A stretch of 64,000 nucleotides of DNA, taken from contig CAVZFB010000057.1 in the NCBI GenBank assembly GCA_963774345.1, positions 62,001 to 126,000 of the forward strand. The letters run 5' to 3'. The position numbers were made by a program, and so were the translations under genes. The notes under the pieces are model-generated. The model was not told the origin of the DNA, made no database searches, and was given only the letters and a program-made list of their open reading frames with translations. Below are positions 24,585-33,685 of this stretch, in pieces. The stretch is from AP-15 sp963774345. GTDB lineage: Bacteria > Pseudomonadota > Alphaproteobacteria > ATCC43930 > CGMCC-115725. Position 1 is the stretch's first letter. Each line of letters opens with the position of its first letter.

Positions 24585-25834
24585 TTATCCGCCAGCCCGC
24601 AATGGCACCACTTCGCCGGCCGGCGGCGTCTCGCAGAAACGCGCCCAATCTGCCATCAGCCGGCGCCGCTTCTCGAACAGATCGCCGCGGCGATAGGCAG
24701 CTTCCACCTTGTTCCCGATCGCGTGCGCGAGCGCCATCTCGACTACTTCGCGCGGGTACGCGGTGCGCTCGGCCGCCCAATCGCTGAAGGTCGAGCGGAA
24801 ACCGTGCGCCGTCAGATCGTCACGCTTCATGCGCCGCAGCAGCATCAGCATGGTCATGTTGGACATTGGCAACGCGCGCCGCGGGCCGGGGAACACCGGT
24901 GCCGCCGGGTCCGGCGTCCCGTCCTTCATCAGCGCCAACGGCCGCACCTTTTCGAGCACCGCGAGCGCCGCATCGGATAACGGCACACGATGTTCCCGGC
25001 CGCCCTTCATCTGGTCGCCGGCACGGTCCATATATTGGCCGCCAGATCGATCTCGCCCCAGAGCGCGCCCAAAACCTCGCCGGTGCGCGCCGCTGTCAAG
25101 GCCGCAAATTCGAGCGCTCGTGCCGCCATGCCGTTCCGGCCCCGCAGGGCGGCAAGGAACGCCGGCATATCGTCAAAGGGCAGCGCCGCATGGTGCGCGA
25201 CCTTACGTACTTTAGCGCGGGCCGGCAGGATATGGGCGAGGTTGCCTTTCCACATTGCCGGGTTCGGCCCTTGCCGAAAGCCCCGCACCGTCGCGGCGTC
25301 GAGCACCGCCTCGATCCGGCCGCGCACCCGGCTCGCGGTTTCCGGCTTCTCGGCCCAAATCGGATCAAGCACCTGAACAACAAGGCCGGTATCGATCGCC
25401 GAAACCGGCAATTCCCCGAAAGTGGGGTAGACGTAAGTGGCGAGGGTATTGTCCCATTGCTGCCGGTGCTTCGCGTTGCGCCAGCCGACCCGGTTCCTCT
25501 CGATGAACTCGGCGGCACACTCGCGGAAGGTGCGGCCCTTCGCGACGGCGAGCCGCTGCGCTTGCCGCTGGGCCTCCTTCGCGTCGAGCGGATCGATCCC
25601 ATCAAGGCGCTGCTTGCGGTGATCTGTCGCCCGTCCGCGCGCCTCCGCGAGCGAGATATCGGGGTAAGGGCCAAGCCCCATGTCGCGGCGCTTGCCGTCA
25701 AGCTGGAACCGGAACACCCAGGATTTGGCGCCGGTCGCGGAGACGCGGAGATAAAGCCCGCCGCCGTCATGCAGCACCGCCGGCCCCTTCGCCTTCGCCA
25801 CTTCCACCGCCGAGAGTTTGCCGGTGCGCGCCAT
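24585..25834 (-). pseudogene. Tyrosine recombinase (DUF4102-type integrase), single frameshift
   Basis: From ATG 25834 the product starts with the arm-DNA-binding DUF4102 domain (GPAVLHDGGGLYLRVS, GLGPYPDISLAEAR), then a SAM-like core-binding domain, and the catalytic domain with Arg in TAARTGEVLGALW. The frame breaks at about 25020 after IWTVPA and resumes one frame over as QMKGGREHRVPLSD with the later catalytic residues HGFRSTF (H-x-x-R), LAHAIG (His) and AAYRRGD (Tyr). One missing G restores VPADQMKGGREHR. The gene lies next to tRNA-Ser and reads away from it, as expected for an element integrated at that tRNA. If the frameshift is real the element is immobile. Confidence 0.8.
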
Positions 25835-26016
25835 CGCCGGTCCCGTTTCCAGTTCGGGCGAGGATGGGGAAAGCGTTTTGCCATTCCCCACTTCGTTCCC
25901 CCATTCTCATTGAGATAGTACGATACGTCTGGAGACAAGGGCAAACCCGAGATGCGCAGCAATTCAGGGAATACTCGGGGTTAGGCGACAGGCTGAGACA
26001 GCCGGAAATACGGGAT

Positions 26017-26109
26017 TGGCGGAGGGGGCGGGATTCGAACCCGCGAGACGATTCATCACCGTCTACACACTTTCCAGGCGTGCGCCTTCAACCGCTCGGC
26101 CACCCCTCC
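26017..26109 (-). tRNA. tRNA-Ser (GGA anticodon)
   Basis: On the minus strand the 90-base cloverleaf starts GGAGGGG and ends CCCCTCC plus discriminator G and an encoded CCA. The anticodon loop contains GGA flanked as CTGGAAA, a long variable arm typical of tRNA-Ser follows, and the T loop reads GGTTCGAATCC. Its 3' side faces the integrase, making it the likely attachment site of the element. I could not find a second copy of the tRNA 3' end in the window to serve as the other att site. Confidence 0.95.
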
Positions 26110-26251
26110 GTGCCGGCAGCCTCGTTGCGTGGAGCCAGCGCATCAGACTAGCCGCGGCGCCAAGCGTGCGCAACGCGTGGACAGCATTATCGAGAGACGA
26201 ACGGGTCACGCACGGCGCGGATTCGTCCCCGTCTGAAGAGCCTGTCGGTCG

Positions 26252-26377
26252 CTACCACAGCGGGTAGATGTTCCGTGTCTCTTGCTCGTCGGCAATGCGG
26301 CGCGCACGGCGCAGGCGGGCTACAGCGCCGATCGCCATAGCAACGACCACCAAGCCCAGCAATATCCACAATTCCAA
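26252..26377 (-). CDS. 41-residue single-pass membrane peptide
   Basis: A TTG at 26377 lies 4 bases after the stop of the SGNH hydrolase gene and gives a product beginning LELWILLGLVVVAMAIGAVA (one transmembrane helix), then a basic cytoplasmic stretch RLRRARRIADEQE. The hydrophobic-then-basic pattern and position suggest a real small gene in the hydrolase operon. A GGGGG run precedes the start. Function unknown. Confidence 0.45.
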   Translation of the reverse strand: MELWILLGLVVVAMAIGAVARLRRARRIADEQETRNIYPLW

Positions 26378-26381
26378 AACT

Positions 26382-27581
26382 CTACCCCCGTTGCCGTTCC
26401 TGCTCCAGCGCGTGCACGGCAGCGGCAAGGCTGGGCAGCATCGCCTCGGCGACCGCGGCATTGCCGGCTTCCGAAAGATGATAGAGATCGATGTAGACCG
26501 GGTCCGTCCAATCGTCAAACAGCGCCGACAGATCGACCGTATCGGCGGCATCGGCGATTTCGCGACAGCCCCGGCGCGCGTCGAGGATCGCGGCGTAAAG
26601 GCGGCGGCGCGTTTCGGGGTGCTTTGTATAGTCCTTGTCCCAGCGCTGCTCATCGCGGGTCAGCGTCCGCTTTGTGGTCAGCCCCGGCTGCCAGAAAAAG
26701 AGCGGGAGAAAGCCGTACTCGCGCGCCAGGAGCCGAACCAGCCGCAGATTCGCCGCATACGCGGCGATTACTTCGGCGGAGAGAGCGCCAATGTCGACCC
26801 GCGACAAATCCGCTTCGATCGCCAGCACCGGCCCGGCGAGGCTTAGCCCGGTCAATTGGCGCAGCCGGCGGAGGGTGCGTGGCGCGGCCGTGATCATTGC
26901 CGCTCCGAACAGCTCGCGGCGGCGATCGGGATGCAGCAAGTTGAACTCGGCCCGGCGTCGCGCTTCGTTGAACAGGCCGTCGGCCCGGCCGGTCTGCTCG
27001 GCGCAGGCCATCTCGTTGATGCCGTCGTAAAAGACCGCGACGTCGATCCGCTCTCCGGCCTTTAGGAGCTGCTGCAGCGTGATCGCTTCCTGCGTGCTGT
27101 TGTGGCCGAGCTGACCGTAATTGGTCACCGCAACCCGGTGGTTCATTTCGCCGAGACGGCGGGCCAGCAATGCCGGAATCGTGTGCTCGTCGCGCGCACC
27201 CATGCCCATCATCGTGGAGCCGCCGAAGCACAGGATCCGGATCGTCTCCTTTTGCGCCGCATTCTCGCCCGGTGTTGGCCGCAGCCCGCGCCCGTCGATC
27301 GTCACATAGGCACCGCGGAATGGGCGCTGCCACCATTCGACATAGGGTTTCCAGTCGACCCGGACGGCGCGGCGGAACTCGTCGAAATAAGCGACCGACC
27401 ATTGAGCGCCGGCGTAGGCGTCGGCGGCAGCCGTGCGGTCGGGCCGGGTCGGGCGGCGATAATGCAGCCAGCGGCCGAGCCGCCGCCACCCGTCGACACC
27501 AAATTCGGTGACGAGTACGGCAACAAGCAAGAGCCCGGCGACGTGCCACAACGCAACGACAAAACGGCCGATCAGATTCAT
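26382..27581 (-). CDS. SGNH/GDSL-family hydrolase-like membrane-anchored protein
   Basis: The 399-residue product has an N-terminal hydrophobic anchor (residues 5-27), then the SGNH blocks: GGSTM at 120-124 with the nucleophile Ser, a Gly in YGQLGHNS, GINE at 187-190 with Asn, and DLYHLSEAG near 365-375 with Asp and His. This is the fold of extracytoplasmic esterases, including O-acetyl hydrolases acting on surface polysaccharides. The substrate is unknown. It converges with no neighbour and may be co-transcribed with the small membrane peptide downstream. Confidence 0.8.
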   Translation of the reverse strand: MNLIGRFVVALWHVAGLLLVAVLVTEFGVDGWRRLGRWLHYRRPTRPDRTAAADAYAGAQWSVAYFDEFRRAVRVDWKPYVEWWQRPFRGAYVTIDGRGLRPTPGENAAQKETIRILCFGGSTMMGMGARDEHTIPALLARRLGEMNHRVAVTNYGQLGHNSTQEAITLQQLLKAGERIDVAVFYDGINEMACAEQTGRADGLFNEARRRAEFNLLHPDRRRELFGAAMITAAPRTLRRLRQLTGLSLAGPVLAIEADLSRVDIGALSAEVIAAYAANLRLVRLLAREYGFLPLFFWQPGLTTKRTLTRDEQRWDKDYTKHPETRRRLYAAILDARRGCREIADAADTVDLSALFDDWTDPVYIDLYHLSEAGNAAVAEAMLPSLAAAVHALEQERQRG

Positions 27582-27698
27582 CTGATGCCAAGCCAGGTCA
27601 GGTCAGCCCCCGCAGATCGGTCATTTGCGTCTCGCCTTCGGCAGCGGAATTGGAGGATGATCGGCGCCGAGCAGGGTCGCTGACAAGGGTGAGGGGCG

Positions 27699-29009
27699 AT
27701 GACCGGGATCGACGAAACCCATGATGCAAAGCGGGAAAGCTGGGTCGCTTCGGCCAAGGGACACAGCGAGTTTCCGATCCAGAATCTGCCGCTCGGGGTG
27801 TTCAGCCCGCCGCGCGGCGCGCCGCGCGGTGGGGTCGCGATCGGCGACATGATCTTTGATCTCTCTGCCGCACTCGAAGCGGGGCTGTTTTCCGGCGAGG
27901 CGGAGAAGGTGGCGGAAGCCGCAGCAGGTCCGGCGTTGAACCCGCTGATGGCGCTCGGCAAGGCACCGCGGGTGGCATTGCGCCGGCGGGTCTCCGCGTT
28001 GCTCGCCGCCGACAGCGCCGAGCGGGCAAAGGCCGAAGGGATCGCCGCGCGGCTGCTGCACCCCGCGGCCCAATGCACCCTGCACCTGCCAGCCACGATC
28101 GGCGAGTTCACCGATTTCTTTGCCGGGATCCACCATGCGACGAACGGCGGACGCCGGCGCGACCCGAACAATCCGCTCAACCCCAATTACAAATATGTGC
28201 CGGTGGCCTATCACAGCCGCGCCTCCTCGGTGCGCCCCTCGAATGTGCCGATCCGCCGCCCCAATGGCCAGCGCAAGGCGCCGGACGAGCCAGCGCCAAC
28301 CTACGGCCCGTCGCAAAAGCTCGATTACGAACTCGAACTCGCGGTCTGGGTCGGCCCCGGCAATAATCAGGGCGAGCCGATCTCGATTTCCCAGGCGAGC
28401 GACCACATCGTCGGGCTCGGGCTCGTCAACGACTGGTCGGCGCGCGACGTGCAGGGCTGGGAATCGCAGCCGCTCGGGCCGTTCCTCGGCAAAAGCTTCG
28501 GCTCGACGGTGTCGCCCTGGATCGTCACCGCCGAGGCGCTGGCTCCTTTCCGCGTGCCCCAGCCGGCGCGGCCTGCCGGGGATCCGCACCCCCTCCCTCA
28601 CCTGTGGGACGACGCCGATCAGCGCGCGGGCGCTTTCGACATCGCGCTCGAAGCCTTTCTGCTGACGGAGGGGTTGCGGGCAAAGGGGCTACCGCCGCAT
28701 CGGATGTCGGCCAGCAACACGACCGATCTCTACTGGACCTTGGCGCAATTGGTGGCCCACCACACCAGCGGCGGCTGCAATCTGCGCGCCGGCGACCTGT
28801 TCGGCACAGGCACGATCTCCGGCCCGACTCGCGAAGGTTATGGCAGCCTGATGGAATTGAGCGAGGACGGAAGGCGAGCAACCACGCTCGCCTCGGGGGA
28901 GACCCGGACATTTGTCGAAAATGGCGACGAGGTCATCTTCCGCGCCCATTGCCATCGCGCCGGCTATGCGCCGATCGGCTTTGGCGAGTGCCGCGCACGC
29001 ATCGTCTGA
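27699..29009 (+). CDS. fahA: Fumarylacetoacetase
   Basis: The 436-residue product matches fumarylacetoacetase in length and blocks: an N-terminal SH3-like domain (FPIQNLPLGVFSPP), then the FAH domain with FTDFFAGIHHATNGG (catalytic His and acidic residues), KLDYELELAVWVG with the metal Glu pair, LVNDWSARDVQGWE with metal Asp, and GTGTISGPTREGYGS. It hydrolyses fumarylacetoacetate to fumarate and acetoacetate, the last step of homogentisate (Tyr/Phe) breakdown. The other homogentisate genes are not in the window; the next gene is a maleate-isomerase-like protein, a loose thematic fit. Confidence 0.92.
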   Translation: MTGIDETHDAKRESWVASAKGHSEFPIQNLPLGVFSPPRGAPRGGVAIGDMIFDLSAALEAGLFSGEAEKVAEAAAGPALNPLMALGKAPRVALRRRVSALLAADSAERAKAEGIAARLLHPAAQCTLHLPATIGEFTDFFAGIHHATNGGRRRDPNNPLNPNYKYVPVAYHSRASSVRPSNVPIRRPNGQRKAPDEPAPTYGPSQKLDYELELAVWVGPGNNQGEPISISQASDHIVGLGLVNDWSARDVQGWESQPLGPFLGKSFGSTVSPWIVTAEALAPFRVPQPARPAGDPHPLPHLWDDADQRAGAFDIALEAFLLTEGLRAKGLPPHRMSASNTTDLYWTLAQLVAHHTSGGCNLRAGDLFGTGTISGPTREGYGSLMELSEDGRRATTLASGETRTFVENGDEVIFRAHCHRAGYAPIGFGECRARIV

Positions 29010-29051
29010 ACGGCGCGTGAACTCGCGCACCTGGCGGCGGGAGAATCGAGA

Positions 29052-29798
29052 ATGACCGACGCCCTCGGCTGGCGGATCAAGTTCGGCGTCATCGCACCGA
29101 GCACCAACACCGTGGTGCAGCCGGAATTCGACATGATGCGCCCGCGCGGCGTCACCAACCACTTTGCCCGCATCCACATTCCTAATGACCCGCTCCGCGG
29201 CGACGCCGATTTCGAAAAGCTGATCGATACCGTCGATCGCGAATTATTGGCGGCGGTCGACCGGGTCATGACTTGCGAGCCCGGCCACCTGATCATGGGG
29301 ATGTCGTCGGAGACCTTTTGGGGCGGGCTCGACGGCAGCGAGCGGCTGCGCGAGCGCATCGAAGCGCATGCCGGGATCAAGGTGACGATGGGCTCGGACG
29401 CGTCGCGCCAGGCCTTAGGGCATTATGGCACCGTCAAACGCATCGGGGTCGTCACGCCCTATATGCCGGTCGCCGATCAGCAGGTGCGACGCTTTTTCAC
29501 CGATTGCGGGTTCGAGGTGGTGCGGCTCGTCGGCCTGAAATGCGCGAGCCCGGTGTTGATCGCGCATGTCGGCGAGCGGGAATTGCGGGACGCGGTCCTC
29601 GCCGTCGACGGCCCCGATGTCGAGGCCGTCGTCCAGGTCGGCACCAACCTGGCGATGGCGCGGCTCGCCGCCGCGGCCGAGCTGTGGCTCGACAAGCCGG
29701 TGCTGGCGATCAATACCGCGACTTATTGGTGGGCATTGCGCCGCAACGGCATCGCCGATCCAGTCGACGGCTTCGGAGCGCTGCTGCGCGACTATTGA
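29052..29798 (+). CDS. Asp/Glu-racemase-superfamily protein (maleate isomerase / arylmalonate decarboxylase-like)
   Basis: The 248-residue product starts FGVIAPSTNTVVQPEFDMM, typical of maleate cis-trans isomerases, and has GVVTPYMPVADQQVRRFF in the second lobe. The two positions that hold the catalytic cysteines in maleate isomerase and related racemases are here Ser (IMGMSSETFWGG, 81-92) and Gly (VQVGTNLAM, 195-203). A cysteine-free member may catalyse a different reaction, or be a binding protein. The gene follows fahA by 42 bases and is probably in the same operon. Confidence 0.75.
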   Translation: MTDALGWRIKFGVIAPSTNTVVQPEFDMMRPRGVTNHFARIHIPNDPLRGDADFEKLIDTVDRELLAAVDRVMTCEPGHLIMGMSSETFWGGLDGSERLRERIEAHAGIKVTMGSDASRQALGHYGTVKRIGVVTPYMPVADQQVRRFFTDCGFEVVRLVGLKCASPVLIAHVGERELRDAVLAVDGPDVEAVVQVGTNLAMARLAAAAELWLDKPVLAINTATYWWALRRNGIADPVDGFGALLRDY

Positions 29799-29885
29799 AT
29801 TTAATCGTGGCCCCGTTGGCCAGGGGATTTCAAAGAATGACTGCCTCCGGCCTTAGCCAAGGCTTTCAGGCTTTATGCTGAAGCT

Positions 29886-30113
29886 TTGCCTGCATTTTGT
29901 GAAAAGCATGGCGTCCCGCCGTCCGCTTTCCTGGAGTTGAGTGCGCGATTTCTGGCTGGCGGGCCGCCGCGGTTGTATATCGTCACAGTCGAGGATCAAG
30001 CAGGGCGACGGGCGGCGGACGAGTATTCAGGATTTCCCGGAAAGCGCGTCAGGATAGTGGATCACCTCGGGCGCGTTCGCAGAAAACCAGGCCGAGTCGT
30101 TCGCAGGAAATAA
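29886..30113 (+). CDS. Short hypothetical reading frame, doubtful
   Basis: The frame reads AFCEKHGVPPSAFLELSARF and LAGGPPRLYIVTVEDQAGRR before a very basic end. The first half looks like real helical protein, and the frame extends upstream to about 29841 without a good start. It could be a remnant. The rest of 29799-30231 shows only an AT-richer stretch near 30120-30170. Confidence 0.25.
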   Translation: MPAFCEKHGVPPSAFLELSARFLAGGPPRLYIVTVEDQAGRRAADEYSGFPGKRVRIVDHLGRVRRKPGRVVRRK

Positions 30114-30231
30114 GAATTGTTAGAAAGCGATGAGGTGATATCAAGAATATAAACTTAGCACGACAACCGGCCACTCTTACCAAAAGGATCAGAAGGGTTG
30201 ACGTTAAGACGCAGCGTCCGGGAGACGCTCG

Positions 30232-30375
30232 TTACAGCAACAGCAGCCGGTCTATGAGCGCCTTGTCTTCGCGCAATTCGGCGGCCGCCCCGGAATAGAG
30301 GACAGTGCCTTTTTCCGGCACATCAACGCGATCAGCGACCGCCCGCGCAAAGGCGCCGACCGTCGCCCCCGAAAT
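30232..30375 (-). pseudogene. ABC-transporter ATPase (LivF-like) C-terminal fragment
   Basis: Read leftward, the frame gives AFARAVADRVDVPEKGTVLY followed by SGAAAELREDKALIDRLLLL and a stop. This is the last 45 residues of a branched-chain amino-acid ABC ATPase (the strand after the H-loop and the AAELxxDxxLIxRLL end). No Walker or signature motifs remain. An isolated 3' remnant. Confidence 0.6.
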
Positions 30376-30487
30376 AATTCATGCAGCCGGGGCATATAGG
30401 GGGAGCGCGCATGTTAGCTCTATCCTTCTGTCAGCGGTTTTTCGTTGAGAGTGTGAAGACGCTATTGGGTCGAGCCGGTGGCCACTG

Positions 30488-31513
30488 TCAAGCCGTGCTC
30501 CGCCGCCAAAGCTGGCGCCAGCTCGGCACGCCGCCCAATGACTCGGCCATGGTCAATGCACGCATAACCGCCCGCGCCAGGCAATCCGCAGCGGCGCTGC
30601 CGAGCCGCAGCAGTGTGGCGGGCGGGCTCGGCGGGCCGGCTCCCGTCGCCAGCGAGAACACGGTGTCGCCGTCGAACGGGGTGTGGATAGGACGGATCGC
30701 GCGGGCGAGCCCGTCCTGCGCCATCATCGCCAGACGTCGGCAGCCGCCCTTGTCGAGCGCCGCGTCGGTCGCGACGACGGCGATCGTCGTGTTGGCGCCG
30801 GCGACGACGGGTTTGCACTCCGAGAAGTCCTCCGGATCAAACGGCGTATCGGAGACCGCCGGCTGCGGATCGATCTCGCCGGGCAAGGCCAGATCCGCCG
30901 CCCAGAAGCGTCCGCAGCCAGGCCGCACCGTCGAGCCGCAGCTGTTGACCGCGACGAGGGCGCCGACCATGGCCCCATCCGCGAGCACCAGCGAAGCGCT
31001 GCCGGTGCCGCCCTTGAGCCGTCCGGCGGTGGCTCCGAGCCCTGCCCCGGCATTGCCCTGGGCGAATTCCTTGCCGGCGGTCCCAGCCGCGCGGCGCCCG
31101 AGAGTGCGGTAGGGCGGCTCGCCGCTCCACATCCGCCGGCCGGGAAAGCCGAGATCGAACAGGATCGCGCCCGGCACGATCGGGACCCGAATCAATGGGG
31201 ACTGCGCCGTCGATCCGACGGCAAAGCCGCGCCCAGCTGCGGCGAGCCACTCCATGACCCCGGCGGCGGCATCGAGGCCAAAGGCCGAGCCTCCCGACAG
31301 CACCACGGCATCGACCCGGTCGACCAGCGTGTCGACGGAGAGCAATTCGGTCTCGCGGCTGCCGGGCGCCCCGCCGCGGACATCGACCGACGCTGTTGCC
31401 GGCGCTTCGGCGAGCACGACGGTCGTACCTGTGACGCCGTCGCGATCCTCGGCCTGGCCGACCAATATCCCCGTCACATCGGTTATCAGATTGCGCGGAC
31501 CGGGCTTAGCCAA
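30488..31513 (-). CDS. P1-family (DmpA/S58) peptidase
   Basis: The best start is TTG at 31513, preceded by GGGAGGA. The 341-residue product has the S58 blocks: NLITDVTGILVGQ at the N-terminus, VVLSGGSAFGLDAAAGVMEW at 70-89, AQGNAGAGLGATAG then LKGGTGSASL at 151-175, and VGALVAVNSCGST at 183-195, around the autocleavage site that yields two subunits. These Ntn-type enzymes act as aminopeptidases or amidases on small peptides or amides. It is divergent from the amidohydrolase gene at 31593, sharing an 80-base promoter region. Confidence 0.85.
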   Translation of the reverse strand: MAKPGPRNLITDVTGILVGQAEDRDGVTGTTVVLAEAPATASVDVRGGAPGSRETELLSVDTLVDRVDAVVLSGGSAFGLDAAAGVMEWLAAAGRGFAVGSTAQSPLIRVPIVPGAILFDLGFPGRRMWSGEPPYRTLGRRAAGTAGKEFAQGNAGAGLGATAGRLKGGTGSASLVLADGAMVGALVAVNSCGSTVRPGCGRFWAADLALPGEIDPQPAVSDTPFDPEDFSECKPVVAGANTTIAVVATDAALDKGGCRRLAMMAQDGLARAIRPIHTPFDGDTVFSLATGAGPPSPPATLLRLGSAAADCLARAVMRALTMAESLGGVPSWRQLWRRSTA

Positions 31514-31592
31514 CCGGGTTTCCTCCCGCTGTCGGGTTTCGCGTATATCATCGTGGCTTCGACCTTGCCAGCGCCCCGGGGAAAGACTCGCC

Positions 31593-33032
31593 ATGACCAC
31601 CACCGTCATCAAAAACGCCGACTGGGTCATCGCTTGGGACGAAGGCGTCTCGCGCCAAGTCTACCGGCGCGGCGTCGATCTCGCCTTTACCGGCGACCGC
31701 ATCGATTTTGTCGGACGCGATTACGCGGGGCCGGCCGACCGGGTCATCGACGGCCGGGATCGCCTGGTGTTGCCGGGACTGATCGACCTTCATTCGCACC
31801 CCGAGCACGAGCCTCTATACCGCGGCGTGCGCGAGGAGCATGGCCTGCGCAACATGCATATGACCGGGCTATACGAACGCTCGCAGGCGTTTTCGGCAAC
31901 CGATGACGCAGCGCGGGCCGCCAGCGCGGAATTTGCCTATTGCGAGCTGTTGCTCAGCGGCGTCACCTCGCTAGTCGACATTTCTCCCGCCTGGGACCGT
32001 TGGATCGACCTGTTCGCGAAGAGCGGACTGCGCGGGTTTCTGGCGCCCGGCTATGCCTCGGCGCGCTGGCGGCTCGACAATGATTTCGAACTCAAATTTG
32101 CCTGGGACGAGGCGCGCGGCCGTGAAGGGTTTGCGGCCGCGCTGGCGTTGATCGACCGGGCTGCCCGGCACCCCTGCGGGCGGCTTTCCGGCATCGTTTC
32201 GCCGATGCAGATCGACACCTGCACCGCCGATCTGTTGCGCGACAGCCGCGATGCGGCGCGCGAACGCGGCCTGCCCGTCACCATCCATGTTTCCCAAAGT
32301 GTCGCCGAGGTGCAGGAGATGCTGCGCCGCCACGGTAAGACGCCGGTGCAGTGGGCGAACGAGATTGGCATCCTCGGGCCCGCGACGATCCTAGGCCACG
32401 CGCTGTTTCTGGACAGCCATTCCTGGATCCGATGGTGGACCCGCAGCGATCTCGCGCTGATCGCGGATACCGGGTCGTCGGTCGCACATTGCCCGACGCC
32501 CTTCGCCCGCTACGGTCAGATCATGGAGAATTTCGGCGATTATCTGCGCGCCGGCGTGACGATGGGGCTCGGCACCGACACCACCCCGCACAATCTGGTC
32601 GAGGAAATTCGGCAGGCGGCGATATTGGCCCGCATCGCCGCGCGCGACATCGAAACGGTGACGACGGCCGACCTCTTCCACGCGGCGACGGTCGGCGGCG
32701 CCACCGCGCTGTTGCGCGACGATCTCGGGCGCATCGCGCCGGGTAAAAAAGCCGATCTCGTGCTCGTCGATCTGACGGTGCCCCAGATGGTGCCGGCGCG
32801 CGATCCGCTGCGCTCGTTCATCTACCATGCTGCCGACCGCGCCGTGCGCGACGTGTTTGTCGACGGCCGCCAGATCGTCACCGCGGGCAAGGTCGTGACC
32901 CTGGACCAAGCCGAGGCCGGCCGGCGCCTCGCCGACGCGCAACGCCGCATGCTGGAAACCGCGCCGCAGCGCGACTACCGCGGGCGCAATGCCGAGCAGA
33001 TTTCCCCGTTGAGCCTACCGCTTGGCGACTGA
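31593..33032 (+). CDS. Amidohydrolase-superfamily enzyme (SsnA/AtzA-like)
   Basis: The 479-residue protein has an N-terminal beta-sandwich, then the metal site LPGLIDLHSHPEHEPL, a His in TIHVSQS, GHALFLDSHSW, the Asp in GLGTDTTPHN, and a C-terminal return to the sandwich (IAPGKKADLVLVDL). This is the cyclic deaminase/chlorohydrolase branch of the superfamily, acting on heterocyclic amines or amides. The exact substrate is unknown. Divergence from a P1 peptidase suggests a small amide-degradation pair. Confidence 0.88.
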   Translation: MTTTVIKNADWVIAWDEGVSRQVYRRGVDLAFTGDRIDFVGRDYAGPADRVIDGRDRLVLPGLIDLHSHPEHEPLYRGVREEHGLRNMHMTGLYERSQAFSATDDAARAASAEFAYCELLLSGVTSLVDISPAWDRWIDLFAKSGLRGFLAPGYASARWRLDNDFELKFAWDEARGREGFAAALALIDRAARHPCGRLSGIVSPMQIDTCTADLLRDSRDAARERGLPVTIHVSQSVAEVQEMLRRHGKTPVQWANEIGILGPATILGHALFLDSHSWIRWWTRSDLALIADTGSSVAHCPTPFARYGQIMENFGDYLRAGVTMGLGTDTTPHNLVEEIRQAAILARIAARDIETVTTADLFHAATVGGATALLRDDLGRIAPGKKADLVLVDLTVPQMVPARDPLRSFIYHAADRAVRDVFVDGRQIVTAGKVVTLDQAEAGRRLADAQRRMLETAPQRDYRGRNAEQISPLSLPLGD

Positions 33033-33126
33033 CCGGTCTGTTCGCTCGCCCACGCACCCCCGGTTTCTGCCACCGCGAACCGTTACGGCGGAGGAGTAAT
33101 CTAACGCCCGGGTAGCTACTGGGAAG

Positions 33127-33567
33127 TCATGCCTTGGCGCGACGCCCCTTGGTCCGCATGCGGCCGCGTTTGCGCCCGAGCCCCAGCTGTTTCGCCATCG
33201 CCGAGCGCTGCTCGGAGTAAGCCGGAGCGGTCAACGGATGATCGCTGGGCAATTTCCATCGCCGCAAGTACTCCGCGATCTGCAGACCATGTTTGGTGCC
33301 AAGGTGTCGGCGCAGTGTCTTGCCGCGGAAGCCGCATTCGAGGCAAACGACATGACCATGCTGCACCGATCGTTTAATCGGGACAGCAGGCAGGCGCAGC
33401 GGTTGCTGCTGGACCGGCATCCCGAGGTTACGAATTGCTTGGTCGACCGAAATGATCAGCGCCGAAAGCTGATCAGGCGCTACGGTATGATTGCCGACAT
33501 AGCTGGTGATGATTTTCGTCACCGGTCCGAGCCCGCCGCTTCTTGCTGTGGTATCGTCACTCATCAA
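33127..33567 (-). CDS. mucR: MucR/Ros-family zinc-finger transcriptional regulator
   Basis: The 146-residue product has the N-terminal helical oligomerisation segment and the single prokaryotic C2H2-type finger VCLECGFRGKTLRRHLGTKH, then GLQIAEYLRRWKLPSDHPLT and a basic tail, all typical of MucR/Ros. These proteins repress exopolysaccharide, motility and other accessory genes and bind AT-rich DNA. A polysaccharide locus begins 1.7 kb to the right, a plausible but unproven target. There may be further paralogues elsewhere in the genome. Confidence 0.92.
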   Translation of the reverse strand: MMSDDTTARSGGLGPVTKIITSYVGNHTVAPDQLSALIISVDQAIRNLGMPVQQQPLRLPAVPIKRSVQHGHVVCLECGFRGKTLRRHLGTKHGLQIAEYLRRWKLPSDHPLTAPAYSEQRSAMAKQLGLGRKRGRMRTKGRRAKA

Positions 33568-33685
33568 AGAATCACTCCTCGCCGTCTGGTTGTAGCCGCT
33601 CTTTTAATACGGCAAACGGCAAGCAGATCAAACAAATTCTCGGCATCACTGCCAAAATGCTGCTTTATGCCTCGATCGGGTAAGA

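Noticed and set aside
25892..26016. att-core duplication between integrase and tRNA
   Set aside because: The 3' end of tRNA-Ser occurs once here. I could not find the same bases elsewhere in the window.
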